Below are positions 42,600 through 51,236 of a DNA stretch of 64,000 nucleotides, one piece after another (the first letter of the stretch is position 1; each line of letters opens with the position of its first letter). The stretch comes from Candidatus Brachythrix odensensis (GTDB lineage: Bacteria > Chloroflexota > Anaerolineae > J036 > Brachytrichaceae), in the NCBI GenBank assembly GCA_016714465.1, contig JADKDT010000011.1:1-64000 (forward strand), in the 5' to 3' direction. Position numbers and translations under genes: made by a program. The notes under the pieces are model-generated. The model had not been told where the DNA came from. It was given only the letters and a program-made list of their open reading frames with translations, and did not search any database.

Positions 42600-45500
42600 A
42601 TGCCCACCATCCATTACCCCCCGCCCGCCTTCAACCTCGCCGACGCCGCCCGGATCGCCCAGAGCCACTTTGGCATCGACGGGGTCGTCACCCCCCTGCC
42701 CGGCGAGCGCGACCTGAACTTCCGGGTGGACGCCGAGGGGGCCAGCTACGTGCTCAAGATCGCCGGGGCCGAGGAGGAGCGCGGCGCGCTGGAGATGCAG
42801 CACGCCGCCCTCGCCCACCTCGCCCGGCGCGAGCCCGGGCTCGGCCTGCAACGGGCCATCCCCAACCGCAGCGGGGAGACCATCATCACCGTCACCAGCG
42901 GGCAGGGGCAGGCCCACCTCGCCCGCATGCTGACCTACCTCGAGGGCACGCTGTGGGCCCGGGTCAACCCGCATTCGATGGCCCTGCTCGAGAGCCTGGG
43001 CGGCGTGCTGGGCGCCCTCGACCGCGGTCTGGCCGACTTCGATCACCCGGCCGCCCACCGCGCGCTCAAATGGGACTTGCGCCAGGCCGGCTGGATCCGC
43101 GACTACGTCGGCCACATCGAGGACGCCGGCCGGCGGGCCGTCGTCGCGCGCTGGCTGGCCGACTTCGAGACCCGGGTCCGCCCGGCCATGGACGGCCTGC
43201 GCCAGGCCGTGATCTACAACGACGCCAACGACTACAACATCGTCTGCGGTCGCAACGGCCAGGCCGTGACCGCCGTGATCGATTTCGGCGACATGTGCCG
43301 GACCAACGTCATCGCCGAGCTGGCCATCGCCGCCGCCTACGCCGGGATGGGCCTGCGCGATCCGATCGCCGGGATCTGCCGCCTCATCGCCGGATACCAC
43401 GCCGCCCTGCCGCTGAGCGAGGCCGAGCTCGAAGTCCTGCACACCCTGATCTGCATGCGCCTGTGCGTGAGCGTGACCAACTCGGCCTACCAGAAGACGG
43501 TCGAGCCGGGCAACGCCTATCTCACCATCAGCGAGACGCCCGCCTGGGCGCTGCTCGAGGCGCTCTCGGCCGTCCCGGCCAACTACCCCTCTACGCCTAT
43601 CGGGCCGCCTGCGGCTATCCCGCCCACCCCCTGGCCGAGCGGGTGACCGCCTGGCTGCGCGCCCACCAGCCCGAGTTCAGCCGGGTGGTCGAGCCCGACC
43701 TCAAGACCGCCCCCCTGATCTACACCGACTGGAGCGTGGGCAGCCTCGAGATCGGCACGCCGGCCGACATGACCGACGCCGAGGGCTTCACCGAGCGGAT
43801 CTGGAAGCGGATCAAACAGGCCGGCGCCGTGGCCGCCATCGGGGGCTACGACCACGCCCGGCCGGTCTACGGCAGCGAGGCATTCCGCCATCGCGGCAAC
43901 GACCGGCACGAGTGGCGGACCGTGCATATCGGGCTGGATGTCTTCATGGACGCCGGGACCGCCGTCTACGCCCCGCTCGACGGGGTCGTGCACAGCTTCG
44001 CCAACAACGCCGCCGACTACGACTATGGCCCGTGCATCGTCCTCGAGCACAGCGTCGCCGACGCGGCCGGCCCGCTGAAGTTCTTTACGTTGTACGGCCA
44101 TCTCAGCCTGGATTCGCTGGACGGGCTGCATGTGGGCAAGGCCTTCAAGGCCGGCGAGCGCCTGGCCGCCTTTGGCAACTACCCGATCAACGGCAACTGG
44201 CCGCCCCATCTGCACTTCCAGGTCATCCTGGACATGCTCGACAAACGGGGTGATTTCATCGGTTCCTGCCTGCCCAGCCAGCGCCCGATCTGGCTGAGCG
44301 TGTGCCCCCACCCGAACCTGATCGCCCAGATCCCCGCATCGCTCTTCCCGGCCCCGCCGGCCAGCAACGCGACGCTGCTCGCCGCCCGGCGGGCCCGCCT
44401 GGGCGGCAACCTCAGCCTGTCGTATCGCGAGCCGCTCCAGATCGTGCGCGGCTGGAAGCAGTGGCTCTACGATGTCGCCGGGCAGCGCTTTCTCGACGCC
44501 TACAACAATGTCCCCCACGTCGGGCACAGCCACCCCAAGGTCACCCGGGCGGTGGCCGAGCAACTCGCCGTGCTCAACACCAACACGCGCTACCTGCATG
44601 AGAATATCCTGCGTTATGCGGAGCGCCTGGCCGGCCTGCTCCCGGCCCCGCTCAGCGTGTGCTATTTCACCGCCAGCGGGAGCGAGGCCAACGAGCTCGC
44701 CCTGCGCCTGGCCCGGGCGAAGACCGGCCAGCGCGACATGATCGTGATGGACGCCGCCTATCACGGCCACACCAACACCCTGATCGACATCAGCCCCTAC
44801 AAGCACAACGGCCCGGGCGGCACCGGCGCGCCCGAGTGGGTCCACGCCTCGCCCATCCCCGACACCTACCGGGGCGAGTTCAAGGCCGCCGATCCCGGAG
44901 GCCGGGGCGAAATACGCCAGGCGCGTGGCCGAGGTCGTCGCGGGCGTGCGAGCGGGCGGGCGGGGGATCGCCGGCTACATCGCCGAGACCTTCCCCAGCG
45001 TGGGCGGGCAGGTCATCCCGCCCGCGGGCTTCTTCGACGGCGTGTATGCGGCAGTGCGGGCCGCTGGCGGGGTGTGCATCGCCGACGAGGTCCAGACCGG
45101 CTTTGGCCGGACCGGCGACACGTTCTGGGCCTTCGAGCGCTACCGGGTCGTCCCCGACATCGTCGTGCTGGGCAAGCCCATCGCCAATGGCTATCCGATG
45201 GGGGCCGTCATCACCACGCCCGAGATCGCGGCGGCCTTTGACAACGGGATGGAGTTCTTCAGCACCTTTGGCGGGAGCACCGCCGCCTGCGCCGCCGCCC
45301 TGGCCACCCTCGAGGTCGTGGAGGAGGAGGGCCTGCAGCGCAACGCGGCCGAGGTCGGCGCGCGCCTGCTGGCCGGGCTGACCCGGCTGATGGAGCGCCA
45401 CCCGATCATCGGCGATGTGCGCGGGGCCGGGCTCTTTCTGGGAGTGGAGTTGGTGCGTGACCGCGCGACCCGCGAGCCGGCGCCGGTTCAGGCGTCCTAC

Positions 45501-45677
45501 GTCGCCAACCGGATGAAGGACTTCGGGGTGCTAATCGGCACTGACGGGCCCTTCCACAACGTGCTCAAGATCCGCCCGCCGCTGTGCTTCGAGCCGCGCA
45601 ACGCCGATTTCTTGCTGGAGATGCTGGACCTTGCGCTGGGGGAGGATGGGGCGCGGCAGGTTCTGTCCGCAGATTAA
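42600..45677 (+). CDS. Kinase (APH) - M23 peptidase - class III aminotransferase fusion (two frameshifts)
   Basis: A protein of 1025 residues after correction. Residues 1-340: aminoglycoside-phosphotransferase-like kinase (YNDANDYNIV catalytic loop, VIDFGDM metal site). Residues about 400-560: M23-like domain (HIGLDVFMDAGTAVYAPLDG, YGHLS, PPHLHFQV). Residues 600-1025: PLP enzyme (YFTASGSEANELALRLAR, DEVQTGFGRTG, lysine in LGKPIANGYPMG, FSTFGGSTAACAAAL). One C is missing at about 43590 and one is extra at about 44895. The architecture matches bacterial homologues of hydroxylysine kinase plus ethanolamine-phosphate/phosphohydroxylysine lyase (inference). Confidence 0.85.
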
Positions 45678-46108
45678 CGCAGATTTGCGCCGATTCAATT
45701 TCTGGTTCTGGCTGTTCGCGTGGCGCACGGCGTTTGGCTTGCTCGAGTCGAATACCTTCTCCCAGCGGGAGAAGGTGCGCGGGTCAAGCGCCAAGCGCTT
45801 GACCCGCGCGGATGAGGGGAGCGGTAAGCCTTGATGTGACCTGGGTGGAGCAATAGAAAAACCGGGCAATTGGCGCCTGGCCCTGAAAGGGCCACATGTG
45901 ATAGCCCAGGGCGAAGCCCTGGGTCGCGGCACCATGCGCAGGATGAGCCCTGAAAGGGCGCAATAGGTATCCGTTTGGTGGGCAGACCTGGCGGGTTGTG
46001 AACCCTGACGTGCTATGCCGCCCTTTCAGGGCGGGAATCGGGCGTGGATTTCCCAGGGCTTCGCCCTGGGCTATCTCATCCGGCCCCTTCGGGGCCGCCC
46101 GTCGTCTG
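45678..46108. repeat. Repeat-filled intergenic region with REP-type hairpins
   Basis: Contains a CAGATTAACGCAGATT copy (45668-45690), the hairpin CTTCTCCC-AGC-GGGAGAAG (about 45757-45774), GCGCGGGTCAAGCGC-CAA-GCGCTTGACCCGCGC (45777-45809), and two facing copies of a REP pattern: ATAGCCCAGGGCGAAGCCCT near 45901 and AGGGCTTCGCCCTGGGCTAT near 46055, with GCCCTGAAAGGGC/GCCCTTTCAGGGC inside. No gene seen. Confidence 0.75.
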
Positions 46109-47065
46109 TCATTTCGTTGTCGCCCCTTCCGGCGGGTTGAATTCCACCCCGCGCGTGACCGACAGCGCGAAGTCGCCGATCACGCGGGCCATGTGCTCGC
46201 GCGCGACGTGCTCGTCGAGCTCGGCCGGCAGGTCGAGAAAACCCCGCCCGGCGGTGTCGTCGATGGGGTGGGCGAGGGTGAAGTGGTTGGCCCCGGCGAT
46301 CATCCACAGATGCCGGTCGCCGCGCGCGCCGCCGATGGCCTCGTCAAAGGTCCGCGTGATCGGATCATGGATCGCCGCGCCCTCCTGTTGGTAGCGCGCG
46401 GCGCTGGCCGCGATCACCCCGTCCCGCGTCCCACCGATGAGCAGCAGCGGCATCTCGTCGCTGACCGCCAGCACGGTCCCGGCCGGGAAGCCCAGCATCA
46501 GGCTGGCCTGGGTGTGCCCGCCATACGAAAACGCCCCGCGAACGCCGGGGAAGTATCGGCGATCTGCGTTTTGCAGGGCGACCGTCCCGCCGGCCGAGTG
46601 CCCGCCCAGCACGACCGCATTCAAGTCGAGCGCGCCAACCAGCGGCGAGCGCGCCCAGGGCGCGTTCTCGTTGAGGGCGTTGAGGGCGTTCAGGATCGGC
46701 CCGAGGGCCAGGCTGCTCGGGCCGCTGCCATACGTGTCGGGCCGGACCTTGTCCAGGTCGATCCCGCTGGTCAGCCCGATCACGCCCGGGATGGTCTCGC
46801 CCACCCAGCCAAAGGTCACCACCGCCAGCCCGCGTTCGGCCAGGGCGACCGCCAGCCAGTGATAGGCCTCCGGCCCGAGGTTGATCCCATTAAAGAACAC
46901 GAGCACGGGGAAGGGCGCGCTGGCCTTGCGCGGGGCGACATTGCCCGTCATGCGCTCGTCCTGGCTGCCCGACAGCTCGGCCGGGTAGTAGACCTTGAGA
47001 TGAATCGTGTCGTAGGGCGCGGACGCGGAGTCGACCCGGGCGGCGGAGTAGAGCGAGCGGATCAC
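46109..47065 (-). CDS. Alpha/beta hydrolase, chlorophyllase-like layout
   Basis: A 318-residue hydrolase with GTG start overlapping the DUF3891 stop. The oxyanion segment is PFPVLVFFNGINLGPEAYHW, the nucleophile elbow GGHSAGGTVALQN, the acid probably in LLIGGTRDGVI, and the His in AGANHFTLAHP. The order and spacing (VLVFFNGIN... ALAERGLAVVTF ... GHSAGG) recall chlorophyllase and PETase-like hydrolases. The reductase-like gene two positions upstream makes a pigment substrate conceivable, but a generic esterase is equally possible. Confidence 0.78.
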   Translation of the reverse strand: MIRSLYSAARVDSASAPYDTIHLKVYYPAELSGSQDERMTGNVAPRKASAPFPVLVFFNGINLGPEAYHWLAVALAERGLAVVTFGWVGETIPGVIGLTSGIDLDKVRPDTYGSGPSSLALGPILNALNALNENAPWARSPLVGALDLNAVVLGGHSAGGTVALQNADRRYFPGVRGAFSYGGHTQASLMLGFPAGTVLAVSDEMPLLLIGGTRDGVIAASAARYQQEGAAIHDPITRTFDEAIGGARGDRHLWMIAGANHFTLAHPIDDTAGRGFLDLPAELDEHVAREHMARVIGDFALSVTRGVEFNPPEGATTK

Positions 47066-47874
47066 GCTGCGACCAGCCGTTCGATCTGCGCGCCGGTCAG
47101 CGCGTAGCGATAGGCGTGCTCGATATCCGAGCCTTCGGGCAAGGGCGACATCCAGCAGCCGGGCGTGGAGACGATGAGTTCGTCGCCCGCGAACGGCCAG
47201 GGCGAGACGACATACGCCCCGTCCCGCGGATGAACCGTCACCGTGATGTCGTCGTTGACCCCCTGGGGCACGTTGAGGAAGGCCGCCTCGCCGCGCGCCT
47301 CGGGGTGGGTGAGGTGGAAATACAGCGCCAGCGTGTCGAAGAACTGGAGCAGCTTGTAGTTGTGAAACGCCCAGGCCTCGAGGGCGAGATGGGCCTCGCG
47401 CGGATCGGCGCTGATGCGGGCCTTGAGCTGGGCCTGGCGGGCGAGCTCGCCGTCCAGCATCGTCATCGCCGCGGGCTTGACCTCGGCCGGGACGTTGTTG
47501 ATGATGATCCGATCGGACAGGCCGTAGCGCCCGTTCCACAGCCCCCAGGTGTGCATCGACGAGATCAGCCCGGCGACCGGGTTGAAGCGCGCGTTGAACT
47601 CGGGCGAGCGCGTGCCGGAGGCGATCAGGGCCGCCATGGGGGTCTGGGTGAGATGCCAGGGCAGGCCGGTCTTTGGGTCGCGCCCGGGTTTGGCGTCGAT
47701 GGCCTCCCAACCTTCGTCGTGATGGGCGGTAACGAAGACCATCGCCTCGCGCGGTTCGAGCGGGGCGAAGCGGGCGTTGCCAAACGCCAGGGCCAGTTGC
47801 CCGCTCATGCGGGCGTGGTCGGTCTGGCGGATGATGAAATGCGGGCGCCCGGGCGCGGCGGTTTGGACGATCAT
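47062..47874 (-). CDS. DUF3891 family protein
   Basis: A 270-residue protein of an uncharacterised family. It opens HFIIRQTDHARMSGQLALAF and has VTAHHDEGW and WAFHNYKLLQFFDTLALYFH, histidine-rich helices suggesting a metal-binding, HD-like helical fold. It overlaps the hydrolase start by 4 bp and follows the RCCR-like gene by 15 bp, so the three are co-expressed. Role unknown. Confidence 0.8.
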   Translation of the reverse strand: MIVQTAAPGRPHFIIRQTDHARMSGQLALAFGNARFAPLEPREAMVFVTAHHDEGWEAIDAKPGRDPKTGLPWHLTQTPMAALIASGTRSPEFNARFNPVAGLISSMHTWGLWNGRYGLSDRIIINNVPAEVKPAAMTMLDGELARQAQLKARISADPREAHLALEAWAFHNYKLLQFFDTLALYFHLTHPEARGEAAFLNVPQGVNDDITVTVHPRDGAYVVSPWPFAGDELIVSTPGCWMSPLPEGSDIEHAYRYALTGAQIERLVAA

Positions 47875-47889
47875 GCGAACCTCCGAAGG

Positions 47890-48687
47890 CTAGCGGGCTT
47901 CGCGCTCGCCGCCCCACAGAATGCGGACCAGGCGCTCGCGCATCGGCACGCCCAGCATGCGGTCGGCGAAGACGTTGGCCGGGTCGAGCTCGGCCACGTT
48001 GCGGCGATAGGTCAGGTCGTGCTGGGCCAGGGCCGGGCGCAGGGCCGGATCGACCGGCGCCGCGGCGGCGACCAGGGCGAGCCAGTGCTCGAGGTAGGTC
48101 CACATGAGCGGCTCGACCTTGGCCTTGAAGACCTCAAATGGCACCAGGCCGCAGATCGCCACTGGCGAGAGGGTGGCCCGGATGAAGGCGCTGTAGGGGG
48201 TGAACTGGACGTAGTCGGCCTCACGGCGCAACTTGATATGCGCGTCGTTGAGGGCCTCGTAGTACTTTGCGAGATGGGCGGGCACGGCCGATAGCTCATA
48301 GCGCGGGATGAGGTCGATCAGACAAAACACCTGCGGGGCGGTCCCGAGCGCGATCCCGAGGTGAGGAACGTCGATGCTGTCGTTCAGCCAGGTGGTCAGA
48401 TGCAGGTTGGAGAAGCCACTGTCGGGGTTGCCGATCCATGAGCGGATCATCCAGTCGACCGGGCTGCCGTCGCCGGTGTAGGTTCGCATGTTGCCGCGCA
48501 GGTTGCCGGCGGGGTCCTTGATGTCGCGGATGTCGGCCGCCCGCAGGTCCTCGCGCAGGCGCAGCGCCCCGCTCAGGCGTTCGAAGAAGCGGTCGCGCAG
48601 GGCGTGCAGATAGCGGAAGACGGCGGTGGTGTCGTTCTTGTTGCTGGCATCGAAGATGTCGGCCAGGTGTTGGGTGGTTTCAGCCAT
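47890..48687 (-). CDS. Red chlorophyll catabolite reductase-like protein (bilin-reductase fold)
   Basis: A 265-residue protein that aligns by eye with plant RCCR over most of its length: SPVDWMIRSW (75-84; plant SPIDFVIGSW), WLNDSIDVPHLGIAL (100-114), FCLIDLIPRYEL (121-132; plant LVLILDLPHRKDL), PAHLAKYYEALND, TPYSAFIRATLSP (163-175) and a late YRRNVAELDPANVF. RCCR reduces a linear tetrapyrrole using ferredoxin. The plant catalytic Glu (E154) falls on A113 here, while an Asp near 235 is kept, so the substrate or chemistry may differ. Homology is my reading, not a search. Confidence 0.7.
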   Translation of the reverse strand: MAETTQHLADIFDASNKNDTTAVFRYLHALRDRFFERLSGALRLREDLRAADIRDIKDPAGNLRGNMRTYTGDGSPVDWMIRSWIGNPDSGFSNLHLTTWLNDSIDVPHLGIALGTAPQVFCLIDLIPRYELSAVPAHLAKYYEALNDAHIKLRREADYVQFTPYSAFIRATLSPVAICGLVPFEVFKAKVEPLMWTYLEHWLALVAAAAPVDPALRPALAQHDLTYRRNVAELDPANVFADRMLGVPMRERLVRILWGGEREAR

Positions 48688-48711
48688 GGTTTTCCTTGAG
48701 TCAGTAGTTTA

Positions 48712-48760
48712 GTTCTGAAATGATATTCCCCGGCGGAGCCGGGGGATATCGTTTCAGAAC
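48712..48760. repeat. Palindrome inside the minus-strand cluster
   Basis: GTTCTGAAATGATATTCCCC...GGC, loop GGA, 23-bp arms with two mismatches; between the membrane protein and the RCCR-like gene. Confidence 0.75.
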
Positions 48761-48768
48761 CAACACAA

Positions 48769-49470
48769 TCAGCCCGTGGCCCGCTTCGGATACAGGCTCG
48801 CCATGTTCTTCTGCGTGCCCCGGCTGAGGCGATAGCCCGCGATCGCAAAGGCGAGGTTGCTGATGGAGTTGAGAATCTGCTCGACCCACTGCATCGACTC
48901 GGTCCGCACGCCGGTCCGGGCCAGGCCCTGCAGCAGCACGATCATGACAATGTTGAGGATGAACAACCCGGCCACGATCTTTTGGCCTTGCTTGAAGGCC
49001 TGCCAGGCCGCCAGCATGCTGGTCGCAAAGTTGGCCACCGTCGTCGCGCCGAGCAGGATGAAGTTCCAGGTCCGGGTGCTCGGCGAAACCGTCGCCACGA
49101 TGGCGGCGATGCCCAGCGCGGTCAGGCTGGCCGCCAGCGGCATGATCCAGGGCGACATCGGGGCGGGCTTGCCCTGCATGGCCCGTTGGGCGCGCCACAG
49201 GGTGTAGGCCAGGAAGATGAAGCCGGGGGTGAGCAGGATGAAGAGCGTGTTGTCCATCCAGACGATGTTGGCCCCGGTCGTCGCCACGTTGAGCTTCCAG
49301 GCGGCCTTGGTCCCGCCGCCCAGCATCGCCAGCCACGCGCCGAGCAGGGCCGGCCAGCGGCTTCTGCTTTCGGCGGTCGCGATCATCTGGGCGAGGTAGA
49401 AGAGGCCGATCGAGGACAGCGCGACGGGCACGAAATCCTGCAGGGCGAGGGCGATCGAATATTGTTCCAT
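48769..49470 (-). CDS. Seven-helix membrane protein of unknown function
   Basis: A 233-residue protein with about seven hydrophobic helices (roughly 10-30, 38-58, 66-90, 103-125, 131-155, 163-185, 195-215) and a short basic tail. It includes WMDNTLFILLTPGFIFLAY. Helix number and lengths recall small seven-helix receptors or cytochrome-like proteins, but no retinal Lys motif or haem pair is clear. It precedes the RCCR-like gene on the same strand. Confidence 0.65.
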   Translation of the reverse strand: MEQYSIALALQDFVPVALSSIGLFYLAQMIATAESRSRWPALLGAWLAMLGGGTKAAWKLNVATTGANIVWMDNTLFILLTPGFIFLAYTLWRAQRAMQGKPAPMSPWIMPLAASLTALGIAAIVATVSPSTRTWNFILLGATTVANFATSMLAAWQAFKQGQKIVAGLFILNIVMIVLLQGLARTGVRTESMQWVEQILNSISNLAFAIAGYRLSRGTQKNMASLYPKRATG

Positions 49471-49479
49471 GAGGGTGTG

Positions 49480-50283
49480 TCAAATTCCTGTAAGGGTGAA
49501 GAACTCGCGCAACAGCGCCGCGAGCGCTTCGGTCTGGCGCTCGCAGACGTAGGTGCCGGCATCCGGAATGATGCGCATCTGAGCGTTGGACATTGCCCGA
49601 CAGGCCGGCGCGACATACGCGCGCAGGCTGTCGTGCTCGCCGGCCAAGAGCAGGGTCGGGCAGGCGATGCGCGGCAGCAGGCTGGCGAAATCGTGGCTGA
49701 AGACGGCCTCGTAGGCGGGCGCGTAGCGCAGGCCGGCCCTCAGGGTGAGCAGGGCCTCGCGCTCGCCCAGGGCCAGCGGCACGCCCGGTTCCTTGGCGAA
49801 GATGCGCGCCCAGATCGCGCCGAGATGCGCGCCATCAGGGCTCGGCGCGATGCGGTAGACGGCGGTGGCCAGGAAGCGGGCTCGCTCCTCGGCGCTCAGA
49901 TACGGCGGGCCGGACAGCGCGAGGGCGCGAACCCGATCAGGCCGATCGACGGCAATCTGGGCGGCGATCGAGGCGCCGGTGTGGTGGCCAAACAGATTGC
50001 ATGCGCCCACGCCGAGCGCGTCCAGGGCGTCGATGAGCGCTTCGGACCAGAGTTCGACTGTCGGCAGTCCGTCAAGGGCAAATGAGCCTCCGAATCCGGG
50101 CGTGTCGAGGGCGATGGTGCGCGTCACGCCGGCCAGGGCCCACATGAGCGGCTCGTACATGACCGAATCGCTGGCGGTCTGATGCAGGAGGACGAGGGGC
50201 AGGCCGACACCGTTCCCGGCTGCGCGGTAGTGGATCTGGCCAAAACGGGTCTCGGCGTAGCCTTTGCGCAGGTCGGTGCTCAT
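49480..50283 (-). CDS. Alpha/beta hydrolase-fold protein with altered catalytic triad
   Basis: A 267-residue protein with a classic fold (PLVLLHQTASDSVMYEPL, TIALDTPGFGGS, LLLAGEHDSL). The elbow reads FGHHTGAS, so His is where Ser/Asp/Cys is expected, and the segment before the C-terminal helix reads DAGTYVCERQTEA, with Thr where the catalytic His (GAGHF) normally lies. The Asp in GEHD is kept. It may be a non-hydrolytic or unusual member. Start at 50283; 9 bp before the membrane protein gene. Confidence 0.8.
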   Translation of the reverse strand: MSTDLRKGYAETRFGQIHYRAAGNGVGLPLVLLHQTASDSVMYEPLMWALAGVTRTIALDTPGFGGSFALDGLPTVELWSEALIDALDALGVGACNLFGHHTGASIAAQIAVDRPDRVRALALSGPPYLSAEERARFLATAVYRIAPSPDGAHLGAIWARIFAKEPGVPLALGEREALLTLRAGLRYAPAYEAVFSHDFASLLPRIACPTLLLAGEHDSLRAYVAPACRAMSNAQMRIIPDAGTYVCERQTEALAALLREFFTLTGI

Positions 50284-50335
50284 ACCCCGGAAGTTGTCAT
50301 GACATTGTATCATTACGACAATGGCAAATGTTTTC

Positions 50336-50372
50336 GAGATCATCCCCCGCACGAAGCGCGGGAGATGATCTC
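50336..50372. repeat. Palindrome between divergent genes
   Basis: GAGATCATCCCCCGC...GCGGGAGATGATCTC, one mismatch, ACGAAGC centre; before the maleate-isomerase-like gene. Confidence 0.7.
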
Positions 50373-50403
50373 GCCAATCTGATATTGACAGGAGAGAACC
50401 GCA

Positions 50404-51150
50404 ATGACAGACGCACTCGGCTGGCGCAAGAAATTCGGCGTGCTGGCCCCCAGCACCAACACCATCGTCGAGCCCGACTTCTACGCCATGCGCGTGCCGG
50501 GCGTGACCGCCCACTTTTCGCGGATTCACATTCGCAACCAGAACCTGGGCAGCGACAAGGACTTTGAGAACCTGCTGGCCGAGATCCGGGTCGAGATCAA
50601 CTACGCCATCGACCGGGTGATGACCTGCGAGCCGGACTACATGGTCATGGGTATGAGCGCCGAAACGTTTTGGGATGGGATGGAGGGCAATCGGCTGTTC
50701 AAGACCCGGGTGACGGAGCGGGCGGGCGGTCTCGACGTGGCCACCGGGGCCGAGGCTTGCGAGAAGGCCCTCGGCCTGTTTGGCGCGAAGCGAATCGGAG
50801 TGGTCACCCCGTATCAGCCCATCGGCGACCGAAACGTGGTCCGTTTCTTCAACGATATTGGGTTTGATGTGCCGAAGATCAAGGGCTTGCGCTGCCCAAC
50901 GGCGATTGCCATCGCCCACGTGACCGAGGACGAGCTGCGCCGCTCGCTCATGGAAGTGGACGGCCCCGATATAGATGCCCTGGTCCAGGTCGGGACGAAT
51001 CTGAGTATGGTCCGTTTGGCGGAGGAGGCCGAGCGCTGGCTGGGAAAACCGGTCATTGCCATCAACGCCGCGACCTGGTGGTGGGCGTTGCGCCAGAATG
51101 GGATCGAGGATAAGGTCTACGGCGCCGGCCGGCTGCTGCGGGAGTTTTGA
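50404..51150 (+). CDS. Maleate isomerase/Asp-Glu racemase superfamily protein without catalytic cysteines
   Basis: A 248-residue protein with the opening FGVLAPSTNTIVEPDFYAM and later KRIGVVTPYQPIGDRNVVRFF and ALVQVGTNLSMVRLAE. The superfamily uses two cysteines (in A-C-T-S and S-C-T-N-L-like motifs); here the places read GMSAETFWDG and QVGTNLSMV, with Ala/Ser and Gly. AGGAGAGAA precedes the start. Arylmalonate-decarboxylase-like or novel chemistry is possible. The FAD monooxygenase that follows is convergent. Confidence 0.8.
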   Translation: MTDALGWRKKFGVLAPSTNTIVEPDFYAMRVPGVTAHFSRIHIRNQNLGSDKDFENLLAEIRVEINYAIDRVMTCEPDYMVMGMSAETFWDGMEGNRLFKTRVTERAGGLDVATGAEACEKALGLFGAKRIGVVTPYQPIGDRNVVRFFNDIGFDVPKIKGLRCPTAIAIAHVTEDELRRSLMEVDGPDIDALVQVGTNLSMVRLAEEAERWLGKPVIAINAATWWWALRQNGIEDKVYGAGRLLREF

Positions 51151-51161
51151 TACGCGACGAG

Positions 51162-51224
51162 AAGGTATTGGAGAGATCGCATGCCCCGCGCGAAGCGCGG
51201 GGCATGCGATCTCTCCAACACCTT
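51162..51224. repeat. Palindrome between convergent genes
   Basis: Arms 51162-51191 (ending GCATGCCCCGCGC) and 51195-51224, loop GAA, one mismatch in 30 bp. Confidence 0.85.
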
Positions 51225-51236
51225 TTAGGGCGGCGT

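Noticed and set aside
43583..44845. 420-codon minus-strand frame
   Set aside because: Antisense to the M23 and PLP parts of the fusion gene.
46109..48103. 664-codon single frame
   Set aside because: Its upstream two thirds are an out-of-frame reading of the DUF3891 and RCCR-like genes; only the last 318 codons are a real gene.
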